Below, in pieces: positions 1 to 7,163 of a DNA stretch of 54,494 nucleotides (positions are counted from its first letter, which is position 1; each line of letters starts with the position of its first letter). A program made the position numbers and the translations under genes. The notes beneath the pieces were generated by a model, which was not told the DNA's origin, ran no database searches, and worked only from the letters and a program-made list of their open reading frames with translations. The DNA comes from JAFGMQ01 sp036733345 (GTDB lineage Bacteria > Desulfobacterota > DSM-4660 > Desulfatiglandales > Desulfatiglandaceae): the NCBI GenBank assembly GCA_036733345.1, contig DAINAR010000023.1:1-54494 (forward strand), given 5' to 3'.

Positions 1-41
1 AGACCAAATTCAACTAACTTTCGATTTTAAGACTTAAAGTG

Positions 42-61
42 CCACGGGCGTAAGCTCGTGG
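42..61. repeat. Short perfect hairpin, possible IS200/IS605-type end
   Basis: CCACGGGC and GCTCGTGG pair as an 8-base stem (one G-T wobble) closed by a GTAA tetraloop. Subterminal hairpins of this size mark the ends of IS200/IS605-family elements, and the flanking bases fit such an end loosely. No TnpA or TnpB gene is present beside it, so it could be a solo end, a relic, or an unrelated structure. The element name is inference. Confidence 0.3.
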
Positions 62-245
62 GTATCTACTTCATGAAGTTTCCTCTTTGATCAAACTGGC
101 CCCTTCAGCGGCCAGCTTCGGGGCTTATTCTTAAGTCTAATAAAATACCCCATTTTTTGGTGCTGTTTCCGTTGCACAGGCATGACCAAGCCCCAGGCAT
201 CCCAAAATCATATTCAGAAAGAAACATGCGGAAAGGAGATATTAT

Positions 246-804
246 ATGACACGGAGAATTGTAATTGGAATTGCAGGGGCAAGTGGCGTTATCTACGGTG
301 TGAGGTTGCTCAGTATTCTTAAAGAAATAGATATTGAGACTCATCTAGTCATATCCGAAGCAGGAAAAAAATATCGAGATAGAGACAGGGTATAAGTCTA
401 ATGAAGTAGCTGACATGGCCGACTATGTTTATGACAACAGGGATATTGCTGCAACTATCGCCAGCGGTTCATTTCTGACTGACGGCATGATAGTTGTTCC
501 ATGCACTGTAAAAACATTATCAGGAATTGCCAATTCCTATACTGAAAACCTACTCGTGAGGGCTGCGGATGTGACCTTGAAAGAAAAGCGAAAACTGGTC
601 CTAGTAGTGAGAGAAACACCTCTTCACAAAGGTCATCTCAGGCTTATGAACATGGCTGCTGATATGGGCGCCCATATCCTGTCCCCTGTGCCTTCTTTCT
701 ATCACAAGCCCAAGACCATAGACGACATTATTAATCAGACCATAGGAAAAATATTTGACTATGTGGACATTAAACATGATTTATTTAAACGTTGGGGCGA
801 ATGA
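246..804 (+). pseudogene. ubiX: UbiX-family flavin prenyltransferase, frameshifted
   Basis: UbiX attaches a prenyl group to FMN to make the cofactor used by UbiD-type decarboxylases. The start at 246 follows a good ribosome site (AAAGGAG). The first part reads MTRRIVIGIAGASGVIYG, the usual N-terminal Rossmann motif. The frame then breaks in a run of seven A's at 365-371. From there the next frame continues the family sequence without loss (KNIEIETGYK, then VYDNRDIAATIASGSF, then PCTVKTLSGIANSY, then RETPLHKGHL). With one A removed the protein would be about 185 residues, normal for UbiX. No UbiD gene is visible nearby. The break could be a real mutation, programmed slippage, or a homopolymer sequencing error. 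Confidence 0.85.
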
Positions 805-811
805 GCTTGGC

Positions 812-1112
812 AATGCATCAAAAAATATGGATTTTCTATCCCAAAGAGCTTTGAATGCATTCAGGCAGAGCAAATTTGTAGATCTTCTGAGGAGTTGAGG
901 CAGGTCGGAGGTAAATAGGCCACTTACTCCTTTTTAGATAAAAGTGAGTCTCCTGTTCAGCCTTTATCAGATTATCGCAACTATAAACAAGAACAGTGAT
1001 GATTCAAGAGTTTGCAGTTAGACAATGGAAGGCCCATCACCAAGTAGAATGTATAATCTCATACTCCACTCTTCTACTGCCATTATAATTCCATTGTCTT
1101 CTGCAAATATAT
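812..1112. repeat. 300-base duplicate of 34183-34487
   Basis: This segment and 34183-34487 match with scattered substitutions. Both hold the end of a LivJ-type gene, its stop codon and the same downstream region. Both copies contain a long inverted repeat, here 1011-1031 with 1087-1107, whose arms read roughly TTTGCAGT-AGACAATGGAA and its complement. The hairpin could be a transcription or mRNA 3' end structure of the transporter gene. The two copies are 33 kb apart in the same orientation, so they could recombine. Confidence 0.88.
817..918 (+). pseudogene. 3' remnant of a LivJ-type substrate-binding protein gene
   Basis: About 30 codons reading KKYGFSIPKSFECIQAEQ and ending at TAG nearly repeat the last residues of the binding protein encoded at 33063-34289 (KKYGFAIPKSFDCIQAEQ). 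Nothing upstream in frame belongs to that family, because the frameshifted ubiX gene ends just before it. The similarity continues past the stop codon into noncoding DNA up to about 1112. This is therefore the end of a duplicated or recombined segment and not a gene of its own. Confidence 0.85.
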
Positions 1113-1184
1113 TCTTTGCTGAAAAAATTAGTCTTTGAGATTGAGAGCTTATGAGTGAGGCTCCACCCGCATAGTGGAATGGGG

Positions 1185-2117
1185 TCAAGTCGGCTCTTGA
1201 CTCTTTATGATGATTTCAACCAATTCTTCCATCCTCATTCTTAAACCCCTGTCAGCCTTCATCCCTGATTTCATTCTTTCAACTATGCTGCTGACGGAGC
1301 TGCTTTTCCTGATTTTGAATTGTAAACCCACTTCCTTCAAAGTATCATTCCTTAAATGCCTTGTCAGGTAGACGGCAATATTCCTGGGTTCATTAAAATA
1401 CCCTCTCCTGCTTGCATACAGCTCGTCATCATTGATATTATAAGCCTTGCATACAATCAGTTTGATTTTATCTGTATCAGGTGCAAGTCTTCTGGCTTCA
1501 GGGATTTCCTCAAAATCTTCCGGACTGAAAAATCTTCCCTTTATTCCGTCAATGAATCCCTTGCTTCCAAGGACTGAAGGCAATTTATTTCTTCCGAATA
1601 TCCGGTTGATCTCCTCAGGTGTTTCCTTGAGGACAAACCGTTTGTAAAGCCTGAGACTCTCCTTTCCGCTGTCTGAAAACAGCTTCAGGATATAACTCTT
1701 GTACAGCCACTTCCACTTTTTCGCATCAGACATGTATGGTTTATGGCTGCTCCACGGGTATTTTTCCAGGCTGTCAACAATCCCTGCTTCAAAAGGATTC
1801 CTGTGGATATATCTGACCAGCTCAAGCGCATAACTGTCAGACTCGACCAGAATAGATTTGTAACGCCCCCTGAAAAGCGGGCCGTCATAACCGTGCCTTC
1901 TGTTATATCGCTGGGTATACAGGCTGTTCAGGTGTCTCATGGATCTGGACAGGTTGGCATCCGGTGTTTTGACAAGGAGGTGATAATGATTGGTCATCAG
2001 GCAATAGGCTGCAATATTTACATTGAACACTTCGGCAAGCTCTTCCAGAATTTCCACAAAGGACAAATAATCATCCTTTCCCTCGAAGATCTTTTCCCCG
2101 CGCCTGCCCCGGTTCAT
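1185..2117 (-). CDS. rayT: REP-associated tyrosine transposase (Y1/IS200-like)
   Basis: This is a single-strand DNA transposase of the family that moves or maintains REP palindromes. The HUH motif is visible as NHYHLLV near residue 43, followed by the Y1-family YTQRYN, PLFRGRYKS and YIHRNP motifs. The C-terminal third (EPRNIAVYLTRHLRNDTL) resembles the DnaA domain IV helix-turn-helix found in long RAYT proteins. The ATG at 2117 leaves out the in-frame codons PGAWYHV, which are conserved in the family. No ATG, GTG or TTG lies upstream before the stop, so the true start was either lost when the adjacent repeat arrived or is non-standard. The gene may be alive or recently decayed. Confidence 0.85.
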   Translation of the reverse strand: MNRGRRGEKIFEGKDDYLSFVEILEELAEVFNVNIAAYCLMTNHYHLLVKTPDANLSRSMRHLNSLYTQRYNRRHGYDGPLFRGRYKSILVESDSYALELVRYIHRNPFEAGIVDSLEKYPWSSHKPYMSDAKKWKWLYKSYILKLFSDSGKESLRLYKRFVLKETPEEINRIFGRNKLPSVLGSKGFIDGIKGRFFSPEDFEEIPEARRLAPDTDKIKLIVCKAYNINDDELYASRRGYFNEPRNIAVYLTRHLRNDTLKEVGLQFKIRKSSSVSSIVERMKSGMKADRGLRMRMEELVEIIIKSQEPT

Positions 2118-2140
2118 TACGTGGTACCATGCGCCCGGAT

Positions 2141-2239
2141 AATAAACTACCCCGCCGCAGAGCAGCTGTTATCTTAAAAAGCGTTGAACGTCCCAAGGGG
2201 CGGGGAATCGAACCCTCGTCCGCCTCTGGCGGATTGAAT
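2141..2239. repeat. Three-hairpin palindromic repeat, RAYT-linked copy
   Basis: This copy of a roughly 99-base repeat contains an AAGGGGCG-type hairpin (CGTCCC-AA-GGGGCG), a TCCGCC-TCT-GGCGGA hairpin, and the left arm of a third hairpin (TACCCCGC) whose right arm has changed. The other copy, inverted, is at 22951-23049 inside gspG and keeps all three hairpins. Its left end runs into the codons upstream of the transposase ATG. Confidence 0.9.
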
Positions 2240-2389
2240 TCTTAACGGCCTGGACATGGAAAAAGCTTATCAGAAATCAAACCAAGAGTCAAGAGCCAAT
2301 TTGACCCCTTTAGAATTCTTAACGGCCTGGACATGGAAAAAGCTTATCAGAAATCAATCCAAGAGTCAAGAGCCGATTTGACCCCTTTA
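2236..2389. repeat. Tandem duplication of a 77-base unit
   Basis: Two adjacent copies start at GAATTCTTAACGG (2236 and 2313) and end with the TTTGACCCCTTTA terminal sequence of the RAYT element. They differ at a few positions (for example AAACCAAG versus AATCCAAG). The unit carries the right terminal repeat of the element, so the element has two right ends. Confidence 0.9.
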
Positions 2390-2489
2390 TCGTAAAATGA
2401 CAAGCAGTAAAATGAAGCAGGCTTAAAAAATCAAATGCGGTATGCCATGGGGTTTACCATTATGCATACCGCACCGGAAATATCTGACT

Positions 2490-2606
2490 TTTACCAGCCT
2501 CTGGATGGTTTACCAGCCTTTGTATGGCTGGCAGAAACTTGTCCGCCGTGTTTATGGCGGGCTTGTCCGCCTTTTACAAGCCTCTGGCTGGCTGGCGGAT
2601 TGAAAA
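2490..2606. repeat. Degenerate repeat debris
   Basis: Short motifs recur here: TTTACCAGCCT twice, CTTGTCCGCC twice, and GCCTCTGG followed by a TGGCGGATTGA end identical to the end of the three-hairpin repeat. They look like fragments of the same palindromic repeat family. No gene is seen between 2390 and 2662. Confidence 0.5.
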
Positions 2607-2662
2607 GATGAAAAAAGGTTTATGATTTTTATGCAGTCTAACTGACTGCGCCTTTATCAGCC

Positions 2663-2947
2663 TCACCCAACAGTCATTATATGGAGCGTATCCCCTTCCT
2701 GGAGAGGGGCGTCCATTCGTTCACCGTAAGACAGGAAATCTCTCTGATTGACCACCACACGCAATTCCATGTCTATTTCATTCTTTTGGTCCAGGATGGC
2801 CTTTTTAACACCAGGTCCATACTTTTTTATAAGACCATTAACAAAGTCCCTTAAGGTATTACCGGTAAAGTCAACAATCAGGTCCTTTTTCTTGTTCATA
2901 AGCTTGTAAAGATGGGGCAGGCCCTCAATTTTAAGATTAATTTTCAT
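2663..2947 (-). CDS. MoaD/ThiS-like ubiquitin-fold protein
   Basis: This 94-residue protein has the layout of a beta-grasp sulfur carrier: an N-terminal strand (MKINLKIEG), a helix with TLRDFVNGLIKKYG near residues 31-45, then VVVNQRDF and the late motif LQEGDTLHIMTVG. MoaD and ThiS proteins end in Gly-Gly, which is adenylated and thiocarboxylated. This one ends TVG-stop with a single glycine. It may be a MoaD-like protein of a molybdenum/tungsten enzyme system, but no cofactor gene is adjacent. The gene stands alone, divergent from the Fur-family gene. Confidence 0.65.
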   Translation of the reverse strand: MKINLKIEGLPHLYKLMNKKKDLIVDFTGNTLRDFVNGLIKKYGPGVKKAILDQKNEIDMELRVVVNQRDFLSYGERMDAPLQEGDTLHIMTVG

Positions 2948-3090
2948 TGGATATATGCTCCTATATTAATGGGGCTCTAATAAGATATTTTTATCAGAAA
3001 GATCTACTACCAGAAAACTGATAAAAAGTCAACTATAAGACCCTGTGCTTATTTTTTCAAATTAACGCCTCACTTGCAGAAAAAAATATC

Positions 3091-3142
3091 TTGACTTCTT
3101 CTGCTTCTATTCTTAAATTATTATCTAAACTGGAATGATTCC
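3091..3142 (+). promoter_or_regulatory. Promoter and operator of the Fur/PerR-type gene
   Basis: TTGACT (3091-3096) is followed 17 bases later by TAAATT (3114-3119). The palindrome GGAAT-G-ATTCC (3132-3142) sits between the promoter and the ATG, only three bases before the start codon. Its core matches the larger palindrome upstream of katG at 3653-3671. The position suggests that the regulator represses its own transcription or translation start. Confidence 0.55.
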
Positions 3143-3145
3143 GAA

Positions 3146-3580
3146 ATGAAAATTATTAACAGAAATGATCTGATCGGTCAGTTAAAGGAAAAAGGCCTGA
3201 AGAAAACGCCGCAGCGTCTGGCCATAATCGACGTTCTTGTAAAAAACCGTGAAACTCATCCTAGTGCGAGATTTATTTACAATGAAGCGAAAAAGATAGC
3301 AGATCGACTCAGCCTCTCCACTGTTTATGCAACTCTCAAGGAATTTTCTGTAAACGGAATAATCAAGCCTCTTGAATTTGACCGGATGGAAAACCGTTAT
3401 GACGTGAATATGTCCGAACACATCAATCTCATCTGCAAACGCTGCGGAGCCATTATCGACTACAATCTACCTGTCACAATTGAACCAAAAGAAATTGCCC
3501 GAAAGGCCGGGTTTTTAGTCACAGATACCAGGATGGAATACTACGGATATTGCCTGGAGTGTATGAAGGAGACGGAATAG
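3146..3580 (+). CDS. Fur-family regulator, probably PerR-type
   Basis: This 144-residue protein has the winged-helix N-terminus of the Fur family (GLKKTPQRLAIIDVL, then LSLSTVYATLKEF). In the second half, MSEHINLICKRCGAI and GYCLECMKE supply the two CxxC pairs of the structural zinc site, and EHINLIC holds a metal ligand region. Linkage to katG, the next gene, and a shared GGAAT-TTCC palindrome before both genes point to peroxide sensing, as in PerR. Iron or zinc control cannot be ruled out from sequence alone. The start at 3146 is the only ATG that keeps the full first helix. Confidence 0.85.
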   Translation: MKIINRNDLIGQLKEKGLKKTPQRLAIIDVLVKNRETHPSARFIYNEAKKIADRLSLSTVYATLKEFSVNGIIKPLEFDRMENRYDVNMSEHINLICKRCGAIIDYNLPVTIEPKEIARKAGFLVTDTRMEYYGYCLECMKETE

Positions 3581-3652
3581 CTTAACTCCGGATCATGCAG
3601 CCGAGTCTGCTGATTCCCATGTTAAGGAATTGCACATTTAATTTATTGATTT

Positions 3653-3671
3653 ATCCGGAATAGTTCCGGAT
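3653..3671. promoter_or_regulatory. Perfect palindromic operator upstream of katG
   Basis: ATCCGGAA and TTCCGGAT are exact complements around TAG. The inner GGAAT-TTCC matches the palindrome ahead of the adjacent Fur-family gene. It lies 67 bases before the katG start, where a repressor could block the promoter. Assignment to the Fur/PerR-type protein is inference from sharing and position. Confidence 0.65.
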
Positions 3672-3738
3672 TAAAGAAAGTATGATTATGAAATCGTAAA
3701 TAAGAAAGTGTTTACATACAGCGAAAGGAGGTAGCATT

Positions 3739-5934
3739 ATGGATGAAGACAGCAAGAGCCAGGGAAAGGGCAGGCTTAATCAACCAATGACCGGCAGAGG
3801 TACATCGGTCAGGGACTGGTGGCCAAATCAGTTAAATCTGAGGATTCTGCACCAGAATTCTATCCTGAGCAATCCGATGGGCGAGAATTTTAACTACGCC
3901 GAAGAATTCAAGAAGCTCGACCTCATGGCCGTTAAGAAGGATCTCTATGAGCTGATGACCAGCTCGCAGGAATGGTGGCCGGCCGACTGGGGTCACTACG
4001 GGCCGCTCTTCATCCGGATGGCCTGGCACAGCGCAGGCACATACCGAATGGGCGACGGCCGTGGGGGAGCAGGGTCAGGAACACAGCGCTTTGCACCGCT
4101 CAACAGCTGGCCTGACAATGTCAATCTTGACAAGGCGCGCCGACTGCTCTGGCCGATAAAGAAGAAGTACGGCAGTAAAATTTCATGGGCCGACCTCTTG
4201 ATCCTCGCCGGGAACTGCGCGCTTGAGTCGATGGGATTCAAGACCTTCGGCTTCGGCGGCGGGCGTGAGGACGTATGGGAGCCGGAAGAGGACATTTACT
4301 GGGGCTCTGAGGCCGAGTGGCTGGGCGATAAGCGATACTCCGGTGAACGGCAACTCGAAAATCCGCTTGCCGCCGTGCAGATGGGCCTGATTTATGTGAA
4401 CCCGGAAGGGCCGAACGGCAACCCTGATCCGGTTGCTTCAGGCCGTGACGTCCGTGAAACATTTGCACGTATGGCCATGAACGACGAAGAGACAGTAGCG
4501 CTGGTTGCCGGCGGTCACAGCTTCGGCAAGTGCCACGGCGCCGGAGATCCGTCTCATGTGGGTCCTGAGCCTGAGGCCGCCCCTATTGAGGAGCAGGGTC
4601 TCGGCTGGAAGAGCAGCTTCGGAAGCGGCAAAGGCGGCGATACGATCGGCAGCGGTCTTGAGGGAGCCTGGAAGCCGAACCCGACCAAATGGGACATGGG
4701 ATATCTTAACACACTTTTCAAATACGAGTGGGAGCTGACAAAGAGCCCGGCAGGTGCTTACCAGTGGGTGCCAAAGGATAGTGCTGCAGCGCAGGCTGTG
4801 CAGGATGCCCATGATCCTTCGAAACGGCACGCGCCAATGATGACCACGGCAGACCTCTCCTTGCGCTTCGACCCGATCTATGAACCGATTGCGCGGCGCT
4901 ATCAGCAGAACCCGGAAGAATTCGCTGATGCCTTTGCCAGAGCATGGTTCAAACTGACCCATCGCGACATGGGCCCGCGTTCGCGCTATCTCGGCCCTGA
5001 GGTCCCTGCGGAAGAACTGATATGGCAGGACCCGGTACCAGCAGTTGATCATAAGCTGATCGAGGCTCAGGACATTTCAGATCTCAAGAGCAAGATCCTT
5101 GCTTCAGGACTTTCGATCCCGCAACTCGTCTCAACGGCCTGGGCTTCGGCATCAACGTTCCGCGGCTCAGACAATCGCGGCGGTGCAAACGGGGCGCGAA
5201 TTCGTCTTGCACCCCAAAAAGATTGGAAAGTCAACCAGCCTGATCAACTGAAGACCGTGCTGCAGACCCTTGAAGAAATTCAAAAGGATTTCAACAGCTC
5301 GCAGACAGGAGGGAAGAAGGTTTCGCTCGCTGATCTGATTGTACTGGGCGGATGTGCCGGCGTAGAACAGGCGGCAAAGAATGCAGGTTATGATGTAACC
5401 GTTCCCTTCATTCCAGGACGTACGGATGCATTGCAGGAGCAAACAGACGTGATGTCATTCGCAGTACTTGAACCGTTAGCAGACGGGTTCCGTAACTACA
5501 AGAAGGCAAGATACACCGTATCTGCAGAGGACATGCTGGTTGATCGTGCGCAATTGCTGACGCTGACTGCACCTGAAATGACGGTTCTCATTGGCGGAAT
5601 GCGCGTCCTGAATGCCAATTTCGAAAAGTCAAACCACGGTGTCTTCACAAAGCGGCCGGAAACGCTTACTAATGACTTCTTCGTGAATCTGCTCGACATG
5701 AGCACGGAGTGGAAGGCAACCCCGGAAGACGAGGAGGTGTTCGAGGGTCGTGACAGGGCAACTGGAGAAATCAGGTGGACCGGCACCCGTGTAGACCTGA
5801 TCTTTGGTTCGAACTCCCAGCTCCGGGCCCTGGCGGAGGTATACGCATGTGAGGATTACCGGGAGAAGTTTGTTAACGACTTTGTCGCGGTCTGGAACAA
5901 GGTCATGAATCTTGACAGATTCGACCTGGCCTGA
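3739..5934 (+). CDS. katG: Catalase-peroxidase KatG
   Basis: KatG is a bifunctional haem enzyme that destroys hydrogen peroxide. The 731 residues match the usual two-domain length. The distal site is present as R93, W96 and H97 in IRMAWHSAGTYR. The Tyr of LIYVNPEGP and the Met of MAMNDEET provide the Met-Tyr-Trp crosslink needed for catalase activity. GGHSFGKCHG holds the proximal haem histidine. The C-terminal half is the usual degenerate copy (WASASTFRGSDNRGG). A strong ribosome site (AAGGAGG) precedes the ATG. It probably forms an oxygen-stress unit with the Fur/PerR-type gene upstream, and a terminator follows. Confidence 0.97.
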   Translation: MDEDSKSQGKGRLNQPMTGRGTSVRDWWPNQLNLRILHQNSILSNPMGENFNYAEEFKKLDLMAVKKDLYELMTSSQEWWPADWGHYGPLFIRMAWHSAGTYRMGDGRGGAGSGTQRFAPLNSWPDNVNLDKARRLLWPIKKKYGSKISWADLLILAGNCALESMGFKTFGFGGGREDVWEPEEDIYWGSEAEWLGDKRYSGERQLENPLAAVQMGLIYVNPEGPNGNPDPVASGRDVRETFARMAMNDEETVALVAGGHSFGKCHGAGDPSHVGPEPEAAPIEEQGLGWKSSFGSGKGGDTIGSGLEGAWKPNPTKWDMGYLNTLFKYEWELTKSPAGAYQWVPKDSAAAQAVQDAHDPSKRHAPMMTTADLSLRFDPIYEPIARRYQQNPEEFADAFARAWFKLTHRDMGPRSRYLGPEVPAEELIWQDPVPAVDHKLIEAQDISDLKSKILASGLSIPQLVSTAWASASTFRGSDNRGGANGARIRLAPQKDWKVNQPDQLKTVLQTLEEIQKDFNSSQTGGKKVSLADLIVLGGCAGVEQAAKNAGYDVTVPFIPGRTDALQEQTDVMSFAVLEPLADGFRNYKKARYTVSAEDMLVDRAQLLTLTAPEMTVLIGGMRVLNANFEKSNHGVFTKRPETLTNDFFVNLLDMSTEWKATPEDEEVFEGRDRATGEIRWTGTRVDLIFGSNSQLRALAEVYACEDYREKFVNDFVAVWNKVMNLDRFDLA

Positions 5935-5976
5935 TCCTGGCACAGACGTGTTCACTAAAAAAAACTATGAGAAAGA

Positions 5977-6010
5977 AACTGCGCACTAAAAATGCGCAGT
6001 TTTTTATTTT
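5977..6010 (+). terminator. Rho-independent terminator after katG
   Basis: AACTGCGCA and TGCGCAGTT form a 9-base perfect stem with a 7-base loop, followed by a run of T's broken by one A. It lies 43 bases past the katG stop codon and before the marR promoter. Confidence 0.88.
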
Positions 6011-6015
6011 TTTAC

Positions 6016-6042
6016 TTGACAGAAGTGTTTAGAAGCTATACG
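6016..6042 (+). promoter_or_regulatory. marR promoter with overlapping operator
   Basis: TTGACA (6016-6021) and TATACG (6037-6042) flank the sequence AGTGTTTAGAAGCTATAC (6024-6041). Almost the same 18 bases recur inverted at 6527-6544, ahead of the next gene. The site covers the spacer and -10 region, as expected for autorepression by the MarR protein. Confidence 0.5.
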
Positions 6043-6050
6043 CTAAAACC

Positions 6051-6509
6051 ATGAATAAAAACAGTACATCGCCGTTTTCGCTTGTAGAAAAGTTTTCAAG
6101 GGTGGTTAAGCTCTGGCAGAGGCTTGAATCCAGGCCACGCAATTTCGGTACTGAGGATAACCTGACCAGTTCAGAAGTTCACATGATTGAAGTAGTAGGC
6201 CTTAATGAGGGCCTGAGCGTGACAGCACTTGCCAGAAGGTTGGGTATAACCAAGGGCGCTGTATCGCAAACCTTGAAAAAGCTTGAGGAAAAAAGCCTGA
6301 TCGTAAAAGAAGCCGACTCTTCCAATAGCTCCCGAATAACAGTGAATCTTTCAACAAAAGGAAAGGTTGCCTATTTTTCGCATATGCAGTGGCATGAGGA
6401 AATGGACGGAGGTTTCAGGAATTATTTTGTTAATCTTCCTGAAGAAAAAATAAAGTTTTTGGAGGAATTCCTCTCAATTCTGGAGAAGTTCCTGAAGAAG
6501 AGAATGTAA
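6051..6509 (+). CDS. MarR-family transcriptional regulator
   Basis: This 152-residue winged-helix protein has a recognition region reading LSVTALARRLGITKGAVSQT, followed by LKKLEEKSLIVKEADSSNSS, the MarR wing. N- and C-terminal helices would form the dimer interface. The ATG lies 8 bases after the -10 sequence with no clear ribosome site, so the message may have almost no leader. It is followed by a methyltransferase gene in the same direction, and similar inverted sequence elements precede both genes. The ligand is unknown. Confidence 0.88.
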   Translation: MNKNSTSPFSLVEKFSRVVKLWQRLESRPRNFGTEDNLTSSEVHMIEVVGLNEGLSVTALARRLGITKGAVSQTLKKLEEKSLIVKEADSSNSSRITVNLSTKGKVAYFSHMQWHEEMDGGFRNYFVNLPEEKIKFLEEFLSILEKFLKKRM

Positions 6510-6517
6510 ATTTTTTT

Positions 6518-6544
6518 GGTATAAGAGTATACCATCTAAACACT
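6518..6544. promoter_or_regulatory. Palindrome and inverted copy of the MarR site
   Basis: GGTATA-AGAG-TATACC (6518-6533) is a perfect palindrome directly after the marR stop codon. Overlapping it, 6527-6544 on the minus strand reads AGTGTTTAGATGGTATAC, matching 16 of 18 bases of the element at 6024-6041 in the marR promoter. It is a likely second binding site controlling the methyltransferase gene. Confidence 0.55.
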
Positions 6545-6563
6545 TTAAAAGGAGAAGAATATT

Positions 6564-7124
6564 ATGAAGATCAGGATGTTCGGAAACAATGTAGTGAGGA
6601 TGCCCGATATCGCCTTTATGATGATGAGCTGGATTTTTGTTGTAAGAGATATGTTAATGTCGCCGTGGTCGATTCTGGATGAGTTTGAAGTGGAAAGGGG
6701 GCAGACCATTGTTGACTATGGATGCGGACCGGGTTCATATCTTAAATGTGCATCTGAAATGGTCGGACCAGAGGGAATGGTATGGGCTGTTGATGTCCAT
6801 GAACTGGCCATAAAGGCAGTATTGAAACGTATAGACAGGGAGAATTTGAGCAATGTAAGGGTTTTGCAGGCCAAAGGCAATAATTCGGGCCTGCCAGATG
6901 AAACAGCGGATGTGATCTATGCACTGGATATGTTCCATATGGTCAGGGACCACAATGAATTCCTGAAGGAGCTTAATCGGATCTGTAAAGAAAGAGGATT
7001 GCTTTATATCGGCATAAGCCACCAAAGCTGGGAAGCGGTAATACCTAAGATAATAGCTTCCGGCAAATGGGATATTGTAGAGAAAAGAAAAGGTTATCTG
7101 AAGTGCCGTCCGGTTAAAAATTGA
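6564..7124 (+). CDS. Class I SAM-dependent methyltransferase
   Basis: This 186-residue protein binds S-adenosylmethionine through VDYGCGPGSY (motif I, about residues 49-58) and has an acidic motif II in VWAVDVHE. The later DVIYALDMFHMV fits motif IV of the Methyltransf_11/UbiE-like group. Its substrate cannot be told. The ribosome site AAAGGAG lies 9 bases before the ATG. It is probably controlled by the MarR protein encoded just upstream, so a role in detoxification or lipid modification is possible but unproven. Confidence 0.8.
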   Translation: MKIRMFGNNVVRMPDIAFMMMSWIFVVRDMLMSPWSILDEFEVERGQTIVDYGCGPGSYLKCASEMVGPEGMVWAVDVHELAIKAVLKRIDRENLSNVRVLQAKGNNSGLPDETADVIYALDMFHMVRDHNEFLKELNRICKERGLLYIGISHQSWEAVIPKIIASGKWDIVEKRKGYLKCRPVKN

Positions 7125-7163
7125 GCCGGACAATATGGAGAAGCTTAAGCTATCTTAACTAAT

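Larger units (their letters stand above)
1181..2389. mobile_element. RAYT element with inverted ends
   Basis: The transposase gene is bracketed by inverted repeats. The left end (1181-1206) reads GGGGTCAAGTCGGCTCTTGA. The same sequence, with one or two changes and inverted, occurs at 2284-2308 and again at 2361-2386. The left repeat supplies the transposase stop codon. The right end is doubled because a 77-base unit is tandemly repeated (2236-2312 and 2313-2389). A three-hairpin repeat sits at 2141-2239 immediately upstream of the transposase coding start. This is the usual layout of a RAYT gene with its palindromic repeats. The outer limits are approximate. Confidence 0.6.

Noticed and set aside
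4438..5052. A 204-residue minus-strand ORF inside katG
   Set aside because: It is an antisense shadow of a well-conserved gene. It has no ribosome site and no recognisable protein motif.
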